64,000 bases of DNA from Longimicrobium sp. (lineage in GTDB: Bacteria; Gemmatimonadota; Gemmatimonadetes; Longimicrobiales; Longimicrobiaceae). The position numbers and the translations under genes were made by a program. The notes beneath the pieces are model-generated. The model did no database searches and was not told the origin of the DNA. It saw only the letters and a list, made by a program, of their open reading frames with translations. Position 1 is the stretch's first letter, and every line of letters begins with the position of its first letter. The stretch is from NCBI RefSeq assembly GCF_036388275.1, contig NZ_DASVSF010000055.1:1-64000 (forward strand), given 5' to 3'. Of the stretch, positions 29,941 to 40,358 are shown one piece after another.

Positions 29941-30447
29941 ATGCCGTACGCCCTTCTCGTGGCCGCGCAGCTCTTCGGCCTGGTCCTGGTTCCCTTCGGG
30001 CTTCCCGGCACCTGGGTGCAGGTGGCGGCGCTGGGCGTATACGGCTGGACCAGCGGCTTCGCCACCATCGGCTGGCCTACGATCATCTTCGCCGCCGTGC
30101 TCGCGGCCATCGGCGAGGTGATCGAGTTTTCGCTGGGCGGCCGGTACGCGCGCAAGTACGGCGGCAGCCGCCGCGCGGGGTGGGGCGCCATCATCGGGGG
30201 CATCGTCGGCGCCATCGCGGGCGTCCCCGTTCCCGTCATCGGCAGCGTGATCGGCGCGTTCGTGGGCGCCTTCGCGGGCGCGGCGATCTTCGAGTTGACG
30301 CTGACCAAGGACTGGCGCAACCCCGAGCTGGGCTCGGCGGTGCGCGTGGGGTGGGGCGCGTTCCTCGGCCGGCTGGTGGCCGTCGCCGCCAAGTCGGCCG
30401 TGGCCGTCGCCATCGCCGCGCTGGCGCTGGTTTCCGCGCTCCGCTGA
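29941..30447 (+). CDS. DUF456-type small integral membrane protein
   Basis: The protein has 168 residues with several hydrophobic helices, glycine-rich in the middle (GAIIGGIVGAIAGVPVPVIG). The arrangement fits the DUF456 family of uncharacterised membrane proteins, with the typical GLPGTW near residue 21. It starts 4 bases after the PilT gene and ends 8 bases before the histidine kinase, in a tight transcription unit. Confidence 0.8.
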   Translation: MPYALLVAAQLFGLVLVPFGLPGTWVQVAALGVYGWTSGFATIGWPTIIFAAVLAAIGEVIEFSLGGRYARKYGGSRRAGWGAIIGGIVGAIAGVPVPVIGSVIGAFVGAFAGAAIFELTLTKDWRNPELGSAVRVGWGAFLGRLVAVAAKSAVAVAIAALALVSALR

Positions 30448-30455
30448 CCTTCCAC

Positions 30456-32237
30456 TTGCCCAGGCAGCCCCTGTCCGACGACCTGGCGCGCCTGCGCCGC
30501 GAAAACGAGGAGCTTCGCGCGCGCGCCGACGAGGCCGAGCGCCGCAGCGGCCTGTTCTCGGCCATCTGCGACGCCCTGGCCGACCCGGTGCTGGTGACGG
30601 ACGGCGGCAACCGCATTTTGCTGGAGAACCGGCGCGCGCGGTCGCTCTTTCACGCCAACCCGGGCGACCAAGACGAGCGGCGGCGGATGGTGGAGGTGAA
30701 CAACTTCCTGTTCACCTCCTTTCTGGCCCGCCCCCGCCCGCCGATGGTGGAGGCGCGCGAGCTGACGCTGGTGGACCCCGACACCGGCCACGAGCTGCTG
30801 TTCGAGGCCGTCCCGGCGCCGCTGCCGGCGGGGGCCGCGGTGCCGCGCGACGCCACTGTCTCGCTGTTGCGCGACGTCACCGAGCTGCGAAAGACGTCGA
30901 ACCAGCTCGGGCACCAGGTGCGCCGCGCCCAGCAGGCCGAGGTGCGCGCCCGCGGCGAGCGCGACCAGCTGAACCTGATCCTGGCGCACGTGGGCGCGCC
31001 CGTCGTGGTCACCGACCACCGCGGTGCCGTGGTGATGATGAACCGCGAGGCGCAGCGGATCTTTCGCCCCGAGGCGATCCCCGGCGGCGTGCCCGACGCC
31101 GCGGCCGCCGCCAACGCGGACCGCTTCTTCGCCGCGGTCGAGGAGTTCGCGCTGGGCGAAGAGGCCGCGGCGGTTACGCGGGTGGACCTGCGCGAGCCGT
31201 CGTCGCGGCAGGACCTGCCCGCCGAGCTCATCTCCGGGCGCATCCGCGACGGCGACGGGGCCACGGCGGCGGTGGTCTCCATCCTCCACGACCTCACGCA
31301 CGAGGTGGAGAACGCGCGCCTGGCCGCCGAGCTGGCGCGGGTGAACGCTGGGCTGGAGCACTCCATCCGCGAAGCCACCGCCGAGCTCAAGGAGCAGAAC
31401 CGGGAGCTCGCCTGGCAGCGCCAGGAGCTGGAGCGCGCCTACCGGCACAAGAGCGAGTTCCTGGCGAGCATGAGCCACGAGCTGCGCACGCCCATCAACG
31501 CGCTGCTGGGCTACACCTCGCTTCTCCGCGAGCGCATCTACGGCGACCTCACCCCGCGCCAGGACCAGGCGCTGGTGCGCATCCACTCGTCCAGCGAGCA
31601 CCTGCTGGAGCTGGTGGACGACATCCTGGACCTGGCCAAGATCGAGGCGGGGCGCATGCCGCTTCACCTGGAGCCGCTGGACATCGCCTCGCTCATCGGC
31701 GAGCTGACGGACGGCGTGGAGCCGCTGGCCCGGCGGAAGGGGCTGCAGCTGCGGGTGGACGTTCCCGAAGCGCTCCCCGTCCTGGTCACCGACCGCTTCC
31801 GCGTGAAGCAGGTGGTGCTGAACCTGCTCTCCAACGCCATCAAGTTTACCCACGAGGGGACGGTGTCGGTGCGCACCCGCCAGCTGGAGGGCGGGGTGGA
31901 GGTGCAGGTGGCCGACACGGGCATCGGCATTCCGGCGGACGAGCTGGCCAGCATCTTCGACGACTTCCGGCAGGTGGACCAGTCGTCCACGCGGGAGTAC
32001 GGCGGCACGGGGCTGGGGCTTTCCATCGTCCGCAAGCTGCTGGGGCTGCTGGGCGGCGCCATCCGCGTGGAGTCCGAACCCGGCCAGGGTTCGGTGTTCA
32101 CCGTCACGCTGCCGCTGCGCAGCTTCGAGGCGCGCGAGGGCGAAGAGGCCATCCGCCGCGCCATGCAGGGCGAGGCCGTGATCGTCCACGACGGCGTCGC
32201 CCGCCCGCTCCCCCCGCCCGACTCGGCCCGCGGCTAG
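30456..32237 (+). CDS. Soluble PAS-domain sensor histidine kinase
   Basis: The protein has 593 residues with no membrane segment. It starts with a short coiled coil (LARLRRENEELRARADEAERR), followed by two PAS-like sensor domains (about 35-150 and 170-290), a second coiled coil, then the kinase. The phospho-acceptor H341 is in SMSHELRTPINALLGY. The ATPase boxes are intact: N box NLLSNAIKFT, G1 DTGIGIP, F box FDDFRQVD and G2 GGTGLGLSIVRKLL. The start is a TTG at 30456, the only plausible start after the previous stop. No response regulator adjoins. Confidence 0.9.
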   Translation: MPRQPLSDDLARLRRENEELRARADEAERRSGLFSAICDALADPVLVTDGGNRILLENRRARSLFHANPGDQDERRRMVEVNNFLFTSFLARPRPPMVEARELTLVDPDTGHELLFEAVPAPLPAGAAVPRDATVSLLRDVTELRKTSNQLGHQVRRAQQAEVRARGERDQLNLILAHVGAPVVVTDHRGAVVMMNREAQRIFRPEAIPGGVPDAAAAANADRFFAAVEEFALGEEAAAVTRVDLREPSSRQDLPAELISGRIRDGDGATAAVVSILHDLTHEVENARLAAELARVNAGLEHSIREATAELKEQNRELAWQRQELERAYRHKSEFLASMSHELRTPINALLGYTSLLRERIYGDLTPRQDQALVRIHSSSEHLLELVDDILDLAKIEAGRMPLHLEPLDIASLIGELTDGVEPLARRKGLQLRVDVPEALPVLVTDRFRVKQVVLNLLSNAIKFTHEGTVSVRTRQLEGGVEVQVADTGIGIPADELASIFDDFRQVDQSSTREYGGTGLGLSIVRKLLGLLGGAIRVESEPGQGSVFTVTLPLRSFEAREGEEAIRRAMQGEAVIVHDGVARPLPPPDSARG

Positions 32238-32300
32238 CGTCCGATTTCACCGCGCATCTCCCTGCGAAATCTCGCGGTTCTCCCGAAGGAATCTCGACGC

Positions 32301-32948
32301 GTGACGGCTTACAGGCTCGCCATCTTCGATTTCGACGGCACGCTGGCCGATTCGTTTCCCTGGTTCCTCCAGCGCTTCAACGATCTCGCGGACCGCCACC
32401 GGTTCAAGCGCATCGAGGAGCACGAGGTGGAGTCGCTGCGTGGAAACAGCGCGCGTCAGATGATGGCGCACCTGCGCCTTCCCGCCTGGCGGCTGCCGCT
32501 GGTCGCCCGCGACATGCGCGCGTGGATGGCACAGGACATCCACACCCTGCGCCCGTTCCCCGGAGTTCCGGAGATGCTTCACGCGCTGGCGGATGCGGGC
32601 GTGGAGCTGGCCGTCGTCACCTCCAACTCGTACGAGAACGTGCGGCGGGTGCTCGGTACCGAAACGGCGGGGCTGATGGCGCACGTGGAGTGCGGCGCGT
32701 CGATGTTCGGCAAACGGGCGCGATTCCGGCGGGTGCTCCGGCGCAGCGGCACTCCGGCGGCGCACGTCATTAGCATCGGCGACGAGATCCGGGACGCGGA
32801 GGCGGCGCAGGCGGCCGGCATCGACTTCGGCGCGGTGGCGTGGGGGTACACCAGCCCGCCGAGCCTGCGCGCCCAATCGCCGGCCCTGTTCTTCGACAGC
32901 GTGGAAGACATCGTCCGGGCACTGGTGGGGCCCGTCTCACGACCCTGA
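32301..32948 (+). CDS. HAD-family phosphatase (phosphoglycolate phosphatase-like)
   Basis: The protein has 215 residues. HAD motif I is IFDFDGTLADS with the nucleophile Asp and the acid/base Asp two residues on, motif II is VVTSNS, the motif III lysine is in FGKRARF, and motif IV is SIGDEIRDAEAA. The helical cap lies between motifs I and II. Substrate is unknown. The start is a GTG; the next gene begins 7 bases after the stop. Confidence 0.88.
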   Translation: MTAYRLAIFDFDGTLADSFPWFLQRFNDLADRHRFKRIEEHEVESLRGNSARQMMAHLRLPAWRLPLVARDMRAWMAQDIHTLRPFPGVPEMLHALADAGVELAVVTSNSYENVRRVLGTETAGLMAHVECGASMFGKRARFRRVLRRSGTPAAHVISIGDEIRDAEAAQAAGIDFGAVAWGYTSPPSLRAQSPALFFDSVEDIVRALVGPVSRP

Positions 32949-32955
32949 ATCGACC

Positions 32956-33819
32956 ATGATGGACAACTCGCAATCGGACGGCATCGTCCAGAGCGGCCCC
33001 GGCGGGTTGCCCTTCGTCACGCTCGTGACTGGCGACGGCGCGCGGGCGGTGGTGTGCCTGCACGGTGCGCACGTCACCTCGTGGGTGCCCGCGGGCGAGG
33101 ACGGCGACCGGCTGTTCCTGAGCAGCCGGTCGGAGTTCCGCGAGGGCACGGCCATCCGTGGCGGCGTGCCGATCAGCTTTCCCCAGTTCGCCACGCAGGG
33201 CCCGCTGCCCAAGCACGGCTTCGCACGGCTGACCACGTGGGAGCTGGTCTCCCTCGAAGCCGGCTCGGAAGCCGTTGCCGTCTTTCGCCTTGCCGATTCG
33301 GCGGAGACGCGGGCGATCTGGCCGCACCCGTTCGTCGCGGAGATGACCGTCCGCGTGTCGGGGGCGTCGATTTCCATGGAGTTCGTCGTCGGGAATACGG
33401 GGCAGGACCCGTTCTCATTCACGGCCGCGCTGCACACCTATCTCCGCGTCTATGACGTGCGGGAGGCGGCGATCGTGGGGCTGCAGGGGACGCGCTACCG
33501 CGACAAGGCCGCGGGTGAGACGGAGCCGGAGGACCGCGAGCGGGAACTGCGGATTGACGGCGAGGTGGATCGCGTCTACCTGAACGCGCCCCGGGTGGTC
33601 GAACTGCAGGAAGGCGGGCGCACCGTCGAGGTGGCATCCACCGGCTTCGCCGACATCGTGGTCTGGAACCCCGGTGCGGAGGCTGCCGCCAAGCTCGCCG
33701 ACATGGAGCCGGACGGGCACCTGCGGATGCTCTGCATCGAGGCCGCGGCGGCCGGGTCTCCCGTCTACGTGGCGCCGGGCGAGCGATGGATCGGCTCGCA
33801 AACGCTGACCGCCCGATGA
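32956..33819 (+). CDS. D-hexose-6-phosphate mutarotase (YeaD-like aldose epimerase)
   Basis: The protein has 287 residues of the galactose-mutarotase fold. YeaD-type signatures are GAHVTSWVP, SRSEFREGTAIRGGVPISFPQF, KHGFARLTTWEL and the catalytic-region segment FTAALHTYLRV. The stop overlaps the next start (ATGA). It probably interconverts anomers of hexose 6-phosphates. Confidence 0.88.
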   Translation: MMDNSQSDGIVQSGPGGLPFVTLVTGDGARAVVCLHGAHVTSWVPAGEDGDRLFLSSRSEFREGTAIRGGVPISFPQFATQGPLPKHGFARLTTWELVSLEAGSEAVAVFRLADSAETRAIWPHPFVAEMTVRVSGASISMEFVVGNTGQDPFSFTAALHTYLRVYDVREAAIVGLQGTRYRDKAAGETEPEDRERELRIDGEVDRVYLNAPRVVELQEGGRTVEVASTGFADIVVWNPGAEAAAKLADMEPDGHLRMLCIEAAAAGSPVYVAPGERWIGSQTLTAR

Positions 33820-34457
33820 CGATCTTCTCCGCGGGAAGCCCGCCATCGGCCGCCCTGCGCGCCGCGGTGGGAGAGATCGACATCTACCTGTTCGACCAGC
33901 TCCTGAAGGGCGCGTTCGACTCCGCGCGGAGCGTCCTGGACGCGGGATGCGGATCCGGCCGCAACCTGGTGCCATTCCTCCGTGGCGGATACGAGGTGTT
34001 CGGCGTCGATCGCGATGAGCGCGCGATCGCTCGGGTGCGCCGGATGGCCGCGGAACTGGCTCCTGCACTGCATGCGGACAACTTCCAGGTTGGCGAGGTG
34101 GACGCGCTGCCGTACGGGGACGAGCGGATGGACGCGGTGATCAGCAGCGCCGTGCTGCACTTCGCGAGCGATGAACGGGAGTTCGATGCGATGCTGAACG
34201 AGATGTGGCGGGTGCTGCGGCCCGGCGGCCTCTTCTTCGCGCGCCTGGCGACCAGCATCGGTTTGGAGTCGCGGCTGCCGTCCTCATCGCCCGGCCGCTA
34301 TCGCCTGCCGGACGGCAGCGAGCGGTTCCTGATGGACGAAGCCGGCCTGCTGGAGCGCACCGAATCCCTCGGCGCCACGCTTGCGGAGCCGATCAAGACG
34401 ACCAACGTGCAGAACCTGCGGGCGATGACCACCTGGTGCCTGCGGAAGCGGACCTGA
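33816..34457 (+). CDS. Class I SAM-dependent methyltransferase
   Basis: The protein has 213 residues from the ATG at 33816, which overlaps the mutarotase stop. SAM-binding motif I is SVLDAGCGSGRNLVPFL, the acidic end of strand 2 is VFGVDRDE, and the later EMWRVLRPGGLFFARL segment is typical of small-molecule methyltransferases. The substrate is not predictable. Confidence 0.88.
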   Translation: MTIFSAGSPPSAALRAAVGEIDIYLFDQLLKGAFDSARSVLDAGCGSGRNLVPFLRGGYEVFGVDRDERAIARVRRMAAELAPALHADNFQVGEVDALPYGDERMDAVISSAVLHFASDEREFDAMLNEMWRVLRPGGLFFARLATSIGLESRLPSSSPGRYRLPDGSERFLMDEAGLLERTESLGATLAEPIKTTNVQNLRAMTTWCLRKRT

Positions 34458-34474
34458 GCTCCATCCATCGAACG

Positions 34475-35167
34475 ATGCGCCCCACGCTGTCGATCTTCGT
34501 CATCCTCCTTGCGGCGGCCTGCGCCCGTCCGGAGCCGCCGGACGAGCAGTCGGCCGCCTACGCTCCGTTCGCGCGCTGCACCGGGGACGAGCGGCGAGCC
34601 TGCATGGCCCAGGTAGAGGCGCGGGAAATCGCGAACGCCGGTGGCCGCGTGCAGCGCCGGGGACAGCGGCTGACGATTCGCCTGGGCAACGGGGAGACGA
34701 CTGCTCTCGTGAACGACACGTCGGACAGCGGCAGCGCAAAACGGTACGTCTACGCTGGATACCTGCCCTCCATCCGACACCACGTCGTGGAAGTCGGCTA
34801 CTACGAGGGCAGCGCCGTGGTGCTGCTTCACGAGCAGACCGGCGCTACGACGGACGTTCACGGGTTTCCGGCCGTGGCGCCCGGCGGGCGGCGGATCGCC
34901 ACCGCGTCGGTGGACCTGATCGCGGGGTACACTCCCAACCACATCCGGGTCTGGCGCGTTACGGATACGCACCTGCAACTGGAGTGGGGGCTGGACGGCG
35001 GCACCCAATGGGGCGCGTCGGACCCCGTGTGGCGCGGCCCGCACGTGGTGACGTTCACGCGGCACACGCTGCCGTCCCCATCCGCCGGCCCCAACGAGGT
35101 CGTCCGCACGCCCATGCGCCTGGACCTGCGCAACGGCGGCCTCACGGTGCAGCCCCAAGACCCCTGA
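34475..35167 (+). CDS. Lipoprotein of unknown function
   Basis: The protein has 230 residues with a short signal peptide and lipobox LAAAC near residue 16. The mature part is beta-rich (VYAGYLPSIRHHVVEVGYY, HIRVWRVTD, LQLEWGLDGGTQWG), which suggests a beta-propeller fragment or similar fold, but I do not recognise a family. It follows the methyltransferase by 17 bases. Confidence 0.7.
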   Translation: MRPTLSIFVILLAAACARPEPPDEQSAAYAPFARCTGDERRACMAQVEAREIANAGGRVQRRGQRLTIRLGNGETTALVNDTSDSGSAKRYVYAGYLPSIRHHVVEVGYYEGSAVVLLHEQTGATTDVHGFPAVAPGGRRIATASVDLIAGYTPNHIRVWRVTDTHLQLEWGLDGGTQWGASDPVWRGPHVVTFTRHTLPSPSAGPNEVVRTPMRLDLRNGGLTVQPQDP

Positions 35168-35255
35168 CCCCGAGCCGATTGCGCCCGCGGCGGCGCGTGC
35201 CCAGTTTGCATCCTGCCTTTTGCGTCCCCCAGCCCCGCATTCCAGGAGAGGTCCC

Positions 35256-36113
35256 GTGACCGAGACGATCGTCGCCCCGCCCGCGCCGCAGCCTGTGCAG
35301 GCCCAGTTCGACGTTTCCGCCATCATGGGCGGCCTGTACGGCGACGGTATCATCGGCTACAAGGGCGCCTTCAGCCGCGAATGGGTGCAGGAGTTGGGCG
35401 AGGACATCGAGGAGCTGTTCCAGGACGCGCTCAAGCGCCCGGGCGGCGCGGTGGGGCGCGGGCCCAAGCGGTACTACGTGGAGATCCATCCCGAAAAGAT
35501 CCGCGGGTTCGTGGACCTGGTCACGCATCCGTGGGTGGTGGCCGTGTGCACGGCCGTGCTGGGGCCGGAGTACAAGATCGTGGAGATCGGGTTCGACGTG
35601 CCCGGGCCCGGCGCGCAGGACCAGCCCTGGCACCGCGACTTTCCCGCGCCCGAAGACACGCTCATCGGACGCCGCCTGAACTCGCTGGCGTTCAACGTGA
35701 CCACCGTCGACGTGTTCGAGGACATGGGGCCCTTCGAGATCGCCCCGGGCACGCAGTGGGACACGCCCGAGGGGTTCGAGCACGAGATGTTTCCGGCCAA
35801 GTCGCTCTATCCTCGCTACCTCGAGCGGGCGCAGCGGAAGATGCCCAAGATGGGCGACATCTCGGCCCGGTCGGCGCTCACCATCCACCGAGGCACCGCG
35901 AACCTCAGCCAGAAGTCGCGCCCGGTGCTGGTGCTGGGCGTGGACGCCCCCGGTGCCGACAACTCCGAGCGTCACGACCTGCAGTTCAGCCGCGCGTACT
36001 ACGAGGCGCTGCCGGACGAGGTGAAGCAGCACCTGACCTGCCGCGTGGTGGAGGAGCTGGAGCCCATCGTGCAGGCGCACAGCATCGAGGGCCTGATGAT
36101 GGGCGAGGCGTAA
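35256..36113 (+). CDS. Phytanoyl-CoA dioxygenase-like Fe(II)/2-oxoglutarate oxygenase
   Basis: The protein has 285 residues from the GTG at 35256, which has a good AGGAGAGG ribosome site at 35244. The iron-binding His-x-Asp is in QPWHRDFPAPED, and the distal His is probably in LTIHRGTANLS, where the Arg would hold 2-oxoglutarate. Substrate is unknown. It stands between a lipoprotein gene and a small antitoxin-like ORF. Confidence 0.85.
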   Translation: MTETIVAPPAPQPVQAQFDVSAIMGGLYGDGIIGYKGAFSREWVQELGEDIEELFQDALKRPGGAVGRGPKRYYVEIHPEKIRGFVDLVTHPWVVAVCTAVLGPEYKIVEIGFDVPGPGAQDQPWHRDFPAPEDTLIGRRLNSLAFNVTTVDVFEDMGPFEIAPGTQWDTPEGFEHEMFPAKSLYPRYLERAQRKMPKMGDISARSALTIHRGTANLSQKSRPVLVLGVDAPGADNSERHDLQFSRAYYEALPDEVKQHLTCRVVEELEPIVQAHSIEGLMMGEA

Positions 36114-36144
36114 CTATCCGCTGAATCGGAAGCCGGAGATAGTC

Positions 36145-36375
36145 GTGGCAACACTCGAACAGGAAATCAGCGAGCGATTGGCGCAGTTGGACCCTGCACA
36201 GCAGCGCGCAGTCCTGGATTACGCAAATGCTCTCGGCGAGTCTCCGCGCCGTGACGGTTCAGGCGCGGCACTGCTGCGCTTCGCGGGTACCATGGACCGA
36301 GAAGTCGCGCGTGAGATAGCGGAGGCAATCGAGGCGGCCGGTGAGCGTGTAGAGAAACCGCGCTCCTGCGGTTGA
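36145..36375 (+). CDS. Small antitoxin-like protein without visible toxin
   Basis: The protein has 76 residues from a GTG. Its plan, a helical N-terminus (QEISERLAQLDPAQQRAVLDYA) followed by FAGTMDREVAREIAEAIEAAGERVE, resembles the short partner proteins found before PIN-domain toxins (many end AIEEGCERVD...W). No toxin follows; instead a terminator comes at 36421. It may be an orphan antitoxin or unrelated. Confidence 0.5.
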   Translation: MATLEQEISERLAQLDPAQQRAVLDYANALGESPRRDGSGAALLRFAGTMDREVAREIAEAIEAAGERVEKPRSCG

Positions 36376-36420
36376 CACCCGCCGGGCGGCTTCGCAGATT
36401 GCGCACAGGATACGTCAACG

Positions 36421-36456
36421 CGCGGTCCCACCCTTGCGGGATGGGGCCGCGTTTTT
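36421..36456 (+). terminator. Intrinsic terminator before purA
   Basis: CGCGGTCCCACCC (36421-36433) pairs with GGGATGGGGCCGCG (36438-36451), with one G-U pair and one mismatch, and is followed by TTTTT (36452-36456). It separates the small antitoxin-like gene from purA. Confidence 0.85.
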
Positions 36457-36495
36457 CGTGCGACTGAACGGGACAGAAGCTTGGCGACTGGGCAG

Positions 36496-37794
<1,299 letters not shown>

Positions 37795-37822
37795 GCCGCA
37801 CGGAGGGTCCGGGCGGCTTGGC

Positions 37823-37856
37823 ACGGCGGGCGCACTCACTGCGCCCGCCGTCGTTT
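37823..37856 (+). terminator. Hairpin between purA and hisC
   Basis: ACGGCGGGCGCA (37823-37834) pairs perfectly with TGCGCCCGCCGT (37840-37851) around CTCAC, then CGTTTC follows. It probably ends purA. It lies 15 bases before the hisC start and its ribosome site AGGAAGG, so the his operon promoter would have to be inside or upstream of the purA end. Confidence 0.8.
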
Positions 37857-37866
37857 CAGGAAGGAA

Positions 37867-39006
37867 ATGGCAGTCGAGATGACCGAATTAATCGATCCCA
37901 CTGAGTCCCCTGACGTCGACGCGGCGCTGCGGCACGTAAAGCCGTCGGTGCGGTCCCTGGGCGCGTACACGCTCAAGCCGTACGAGCCGCGCATCAAGCT
38001 CAACCAGAACGAGAGCCCGTACGACGTGCCCCGGGCGCTCAAGGAGCGCATCCAGGCCCAGCTCGCCGAGCGGCCGTGGAACCGCTATCCGCCGTTCGTG
38101 GCCTCCAACTTCATCCAGGCCGTCAGCGAAGCCACGCGCTGGCCGTCGACGGGCATCCTGGTGGCCAACGGCTCCAACGAGCTGATCCAGGCGGTGCTCT
38201 CCGTCACCGTGGGCCCCGGCGTGTCGGTGGTCATCCCCGAGCCCACCTTCACGCTCTACCGGCTGATGACGGAGGTGAACGGCGGCACCGTCGCCTCCGT
38301 TCCCCTGAAGGACGACCTGTCGTTCGACGTGGAGGCGATCATCGGCGCCGCGCGCGAGACGGACGCCGCCGTCATCGTCCTCTGCACGCCCAACAATCCC
38401 AGCGGTGCGGCGCTGGGTGAAGACGAGATCCGCTGCATTCACGACGAGACGGATGCGCTGATCCTGCTGGACCAGGCGTACGTGGAGTTCGGCGGGTTCG
38501 ACGCCATTCCCATGCTGGATGCGCGCCCCCGGCTGGTGGTGCTGCGCACCTTCAGCAAGGCGATGGCGATGGCGGGGCTGCGCGCGGGGTACATGCTGGC
38601 CCATCCGTCTCTCGCCGCGGAGGTGCACAAGGCCAAGCTGCCGTACAACATCAACTTCTTCACCGAAGTGGCCGCTGCCGAGGTGCTGCGCTGCCGCGCC
38701 GAGCTGGCGCCCATGGTGCACGAGATCGCGGCGGAGCGCGACCGCATCCACGAAGCACTGCGCGCGATCCCCGGCCTCCACGTGTATCCCAGCGCGGCCA
38801 ACTTCCTGGTGTTCCGCGTGGAGTCGCCCCGGATTACGCACACGGAATTGTTCGATCGGCTGCTGGCGGAGTACGGAATCCTGGTGCGCGACGTATCCAA
38901 GTATCCCATGCTCGACAGGTGCCTGCGCGTGAACGCAGGTACGCTGGCGGAGAACGACGCGTTCCTGCACGCGGTCCGTACGATCATGACGGAGGAACAG
39001 GGATGA
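37867..39006 (+). CDS. hisC: Histidinol-phosphate aminotransferase
   Basis: A PLP-dependent transaminase of histidine synthesis. The protein has 379 residues. The PLP lysine is in RTFSKAMAMAGLRAGY, and other marks are KLNQNESPYDVP, VANGSNELIQ, TPNNPSGA and DQAYVEFGG. A good AGGAAGG ribosome site precedes it. The stop overlaps the hisB start (ATGA), so it heads a translationally coupled his cluster. Confidence 0.95.
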   Translation: MAVEMTELIDPTESPDVDAALRHVKPSVRSLGAYTLKPYEPRIKLNQNESPYDVPRALKERIQAQLAERPWNRYPPFVASNFIQAVSEATRWPSTGILVANGSNELIQAVLSVTVGPGVSVVIPEPTFTLYRLMTEVNGGTVASVPLKDDLSFDVEAIIGAARETDAAVIVLCTPNNPSGAALGEDEIRCIHDETDALILLDQAYVEFGGFDAIPMLDARPRLVVLRTFSKAMAMAGLRAGYMLAHPSLAAEVHKAKLPYNINFFTEVAAAEVLRCRAELAPMVHEIAAERDRIHEALRAIPGLHVYPSAANFLVFRVESPRITHTELFDRLLAEYGILVRDVSKYPMLDRCLRVNAGTLAENDAFLHAVRTIMTEEQG

Positions 39007-39599
39007 GCCGCACGGGAGAGCGCCAGCGGAAGACGCGCGAAACGGAGATCCGCGTCCGCATCGACCTGGACGGGACGGGCGAAGCCAGCGTCCGCACGGG
39101 GGTCGGGTTCTTCGACCACATGCTGGACGCGCTGGCCCGCCACGGCATGTTCAGCCTGGAGGTGGAGTGCGCGGGCGACCTTCACATCGACGCGCACCAC
39201 ACGGTGGAAGACGTGGGAATCGCGCTGGGCGGCGCCTTCCTGGACGCGCTGGGCGACAAGCGCGGCATCGTGCGCTACGCGGACGCGACCGTACCGCTGG
39301 ACGAGGCGCTGGTCCGCGCCGTGGTGGACGTGTCAGGCCGGCCGTTCCTGCACTTCGACGTGCCCCTGCCGATGGACCAGCCGATGATCGGCCAGTTCGA
39401 CGCGGCGCTCTCTGCCGAGTTCTGGCGCGGATTCGCCATGGAGGCGCGCTTGACCATGCACCTGGACGGGCTGCGCGGCGACAACGCGCATCACGTGGTG
39501 GAGGCCACCTTCAAGGCCGCAGCGCGCGCGCTGGACGCCGCCACCCGCATGGATGAGCGCCGCGCGGGCGAGGTGCCCTCCACCAAGGGCGCGCTGTGA
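39003..39599 (+). CDS. hisB: Imidazoleglycerol-phosphate dehydratase
   Basis: The protein has 198 residues, the monofunctional form without the histidinol-phosphatase domain of E. coli HisB. Metal-binding histidine segments are GFFDHMLDALARHG, DLHIDAHHTVEDVGI and GDNAHHVVEATFKAAARAL. Overlaps with hisC before and hisH after show coupling. Confidence 0.96.
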   Translation: MSRTGERQRKTRETEIRVRIDLDGTGEASVRTGVGFFDHMLDALARHGMFSLEVECAGDLHIDAHHTVEDVGIALGGAFLDALGDKRGIVRYADATVPLDEALVRAVVDVSGRPFLHFDVPLPMDQPMIGQFDAALSAEFWRGFAMEARLTMHLDGLRGDNAHHVVEATFKAAARALDAATRMDERRAGEVPSTKGAL

Positions 39600-40222
39600 C
39601 CCGTCCGCACGTCGTTCTGCTGGACTACGGCGCGGGAAACCTGCGCTCCGTCGCCAAGGCGTTCGAGCACGAGGGCGCGGCCGTCACGATGACGGACGAC
39701 CCCGCCGTGGCGCGCGCGGCCGACCGGCTCGTGCTGCCCGGCCAGGGGCACTTCGGGCAGTGCATGACGCGGCTGGAGGAGAAAGGGCTGGGCGACGCCA
39801 TCCGCGAGCACGTGGCGGCCGGACGGCCCTTCATTGGCATCTGCGTGGGGATGCAGCTGCTGTACGAGGGCAGCGACGAGGCGCCGGGGGTGAGCGGCCT
39901 GGGGATGCTGGCCGGCACCGTGCGCCGCATTCCCACGGACCTGCCGCTGCCGCACGTGGGGTGGAACTCGGTGGAGTTCATCCGCGGCGCCGAGGCCGAT
40001 CCCGTGCTGGCTGGCGTGGCGGGGCCGGAGCCGCGCTGGTTCTACCACGTGCACTCGTTCGCCGTGATGGAGGATGACAGCGAGACCGTTTTGGGCCGCT
40101 GCCGGTACGACGCCGCCTTCGCCAGCATCGTGGGGCGCAACAACGTGTGGGGAATCCAGTTCCACCCCGAAAAGAGCCAGGAAGACGGGCTGCGGATCCT
40201 GGGGAACTTCTCGCGGCTCTGA
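39596..40222 (+). CDS. hisH: Imidazole glycerol phosphate synthase glutaminase subunit
   Basis: Class I glutamine amidotransferase that feeds ammonia to HisF. The protein has 208 residues from a GTG overlapping the hisB stop. The catalytic cysteine is C83 in FIGICVGMQLL, and the His/Glu pair is in GIQFHPEKS. LDYGAGNLRSV is the usual N-terminus. Its partner hisF is separated by the toxin-antitoxin pair and dapF. Confidence 0.96.
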   Translation: MTRPHVVLLDYGAGNLRSVAKAFEHEGAAVTMTDDPAVARAADRLVLPGQGHFGQCMTRLEEKGLGDAIREHVAAGRPFIGICVGMQLLYEGSDEAPGVSGLGMLAGTVRRIPTDLPLPHVGWNSVEFIRGAEADPVLAGVAGPEPRWFYHVHSFAVMEDDSETVLGRCRYDAAFASIVGRNNVWGIQFHPEKSQEDGLRILGNFSRL

Positions 40223-40287
40223 ACCCGGACGCTCCGATGGCGCCGCTGGTGCGTACGGAGTGCCCGCTTGTGGCGGCTTCGGGCTCG

Positions 40288-40316
40288 TTGCGCGGCTCGT
40301 AAATCCCGTTTACCGT
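40288..40316 (+). promoter_or_regulatory. Putative promoter and operator of the antitoxin-toxin pair
   Basis: A perfect inverted repeat GTAAA-N5-TTTAC (40299-40313) lies about 45 bases before the antitoxin start. It overlaps a possible promoter: TTGCGC (40288-40293), 17 bases, TACCGT (40311-40316). Toxin-antitoxin operons are commonly repressed by their own antitoxin at such a palindrome. The -10 match is weak, so the operator is better supported than the promoter. Confidence 0.4.
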
Positions 40317-40358
40317 TCCGCTTAGGAGAGTGGGGGCGACGTCTACGGGAGGAGGCCG

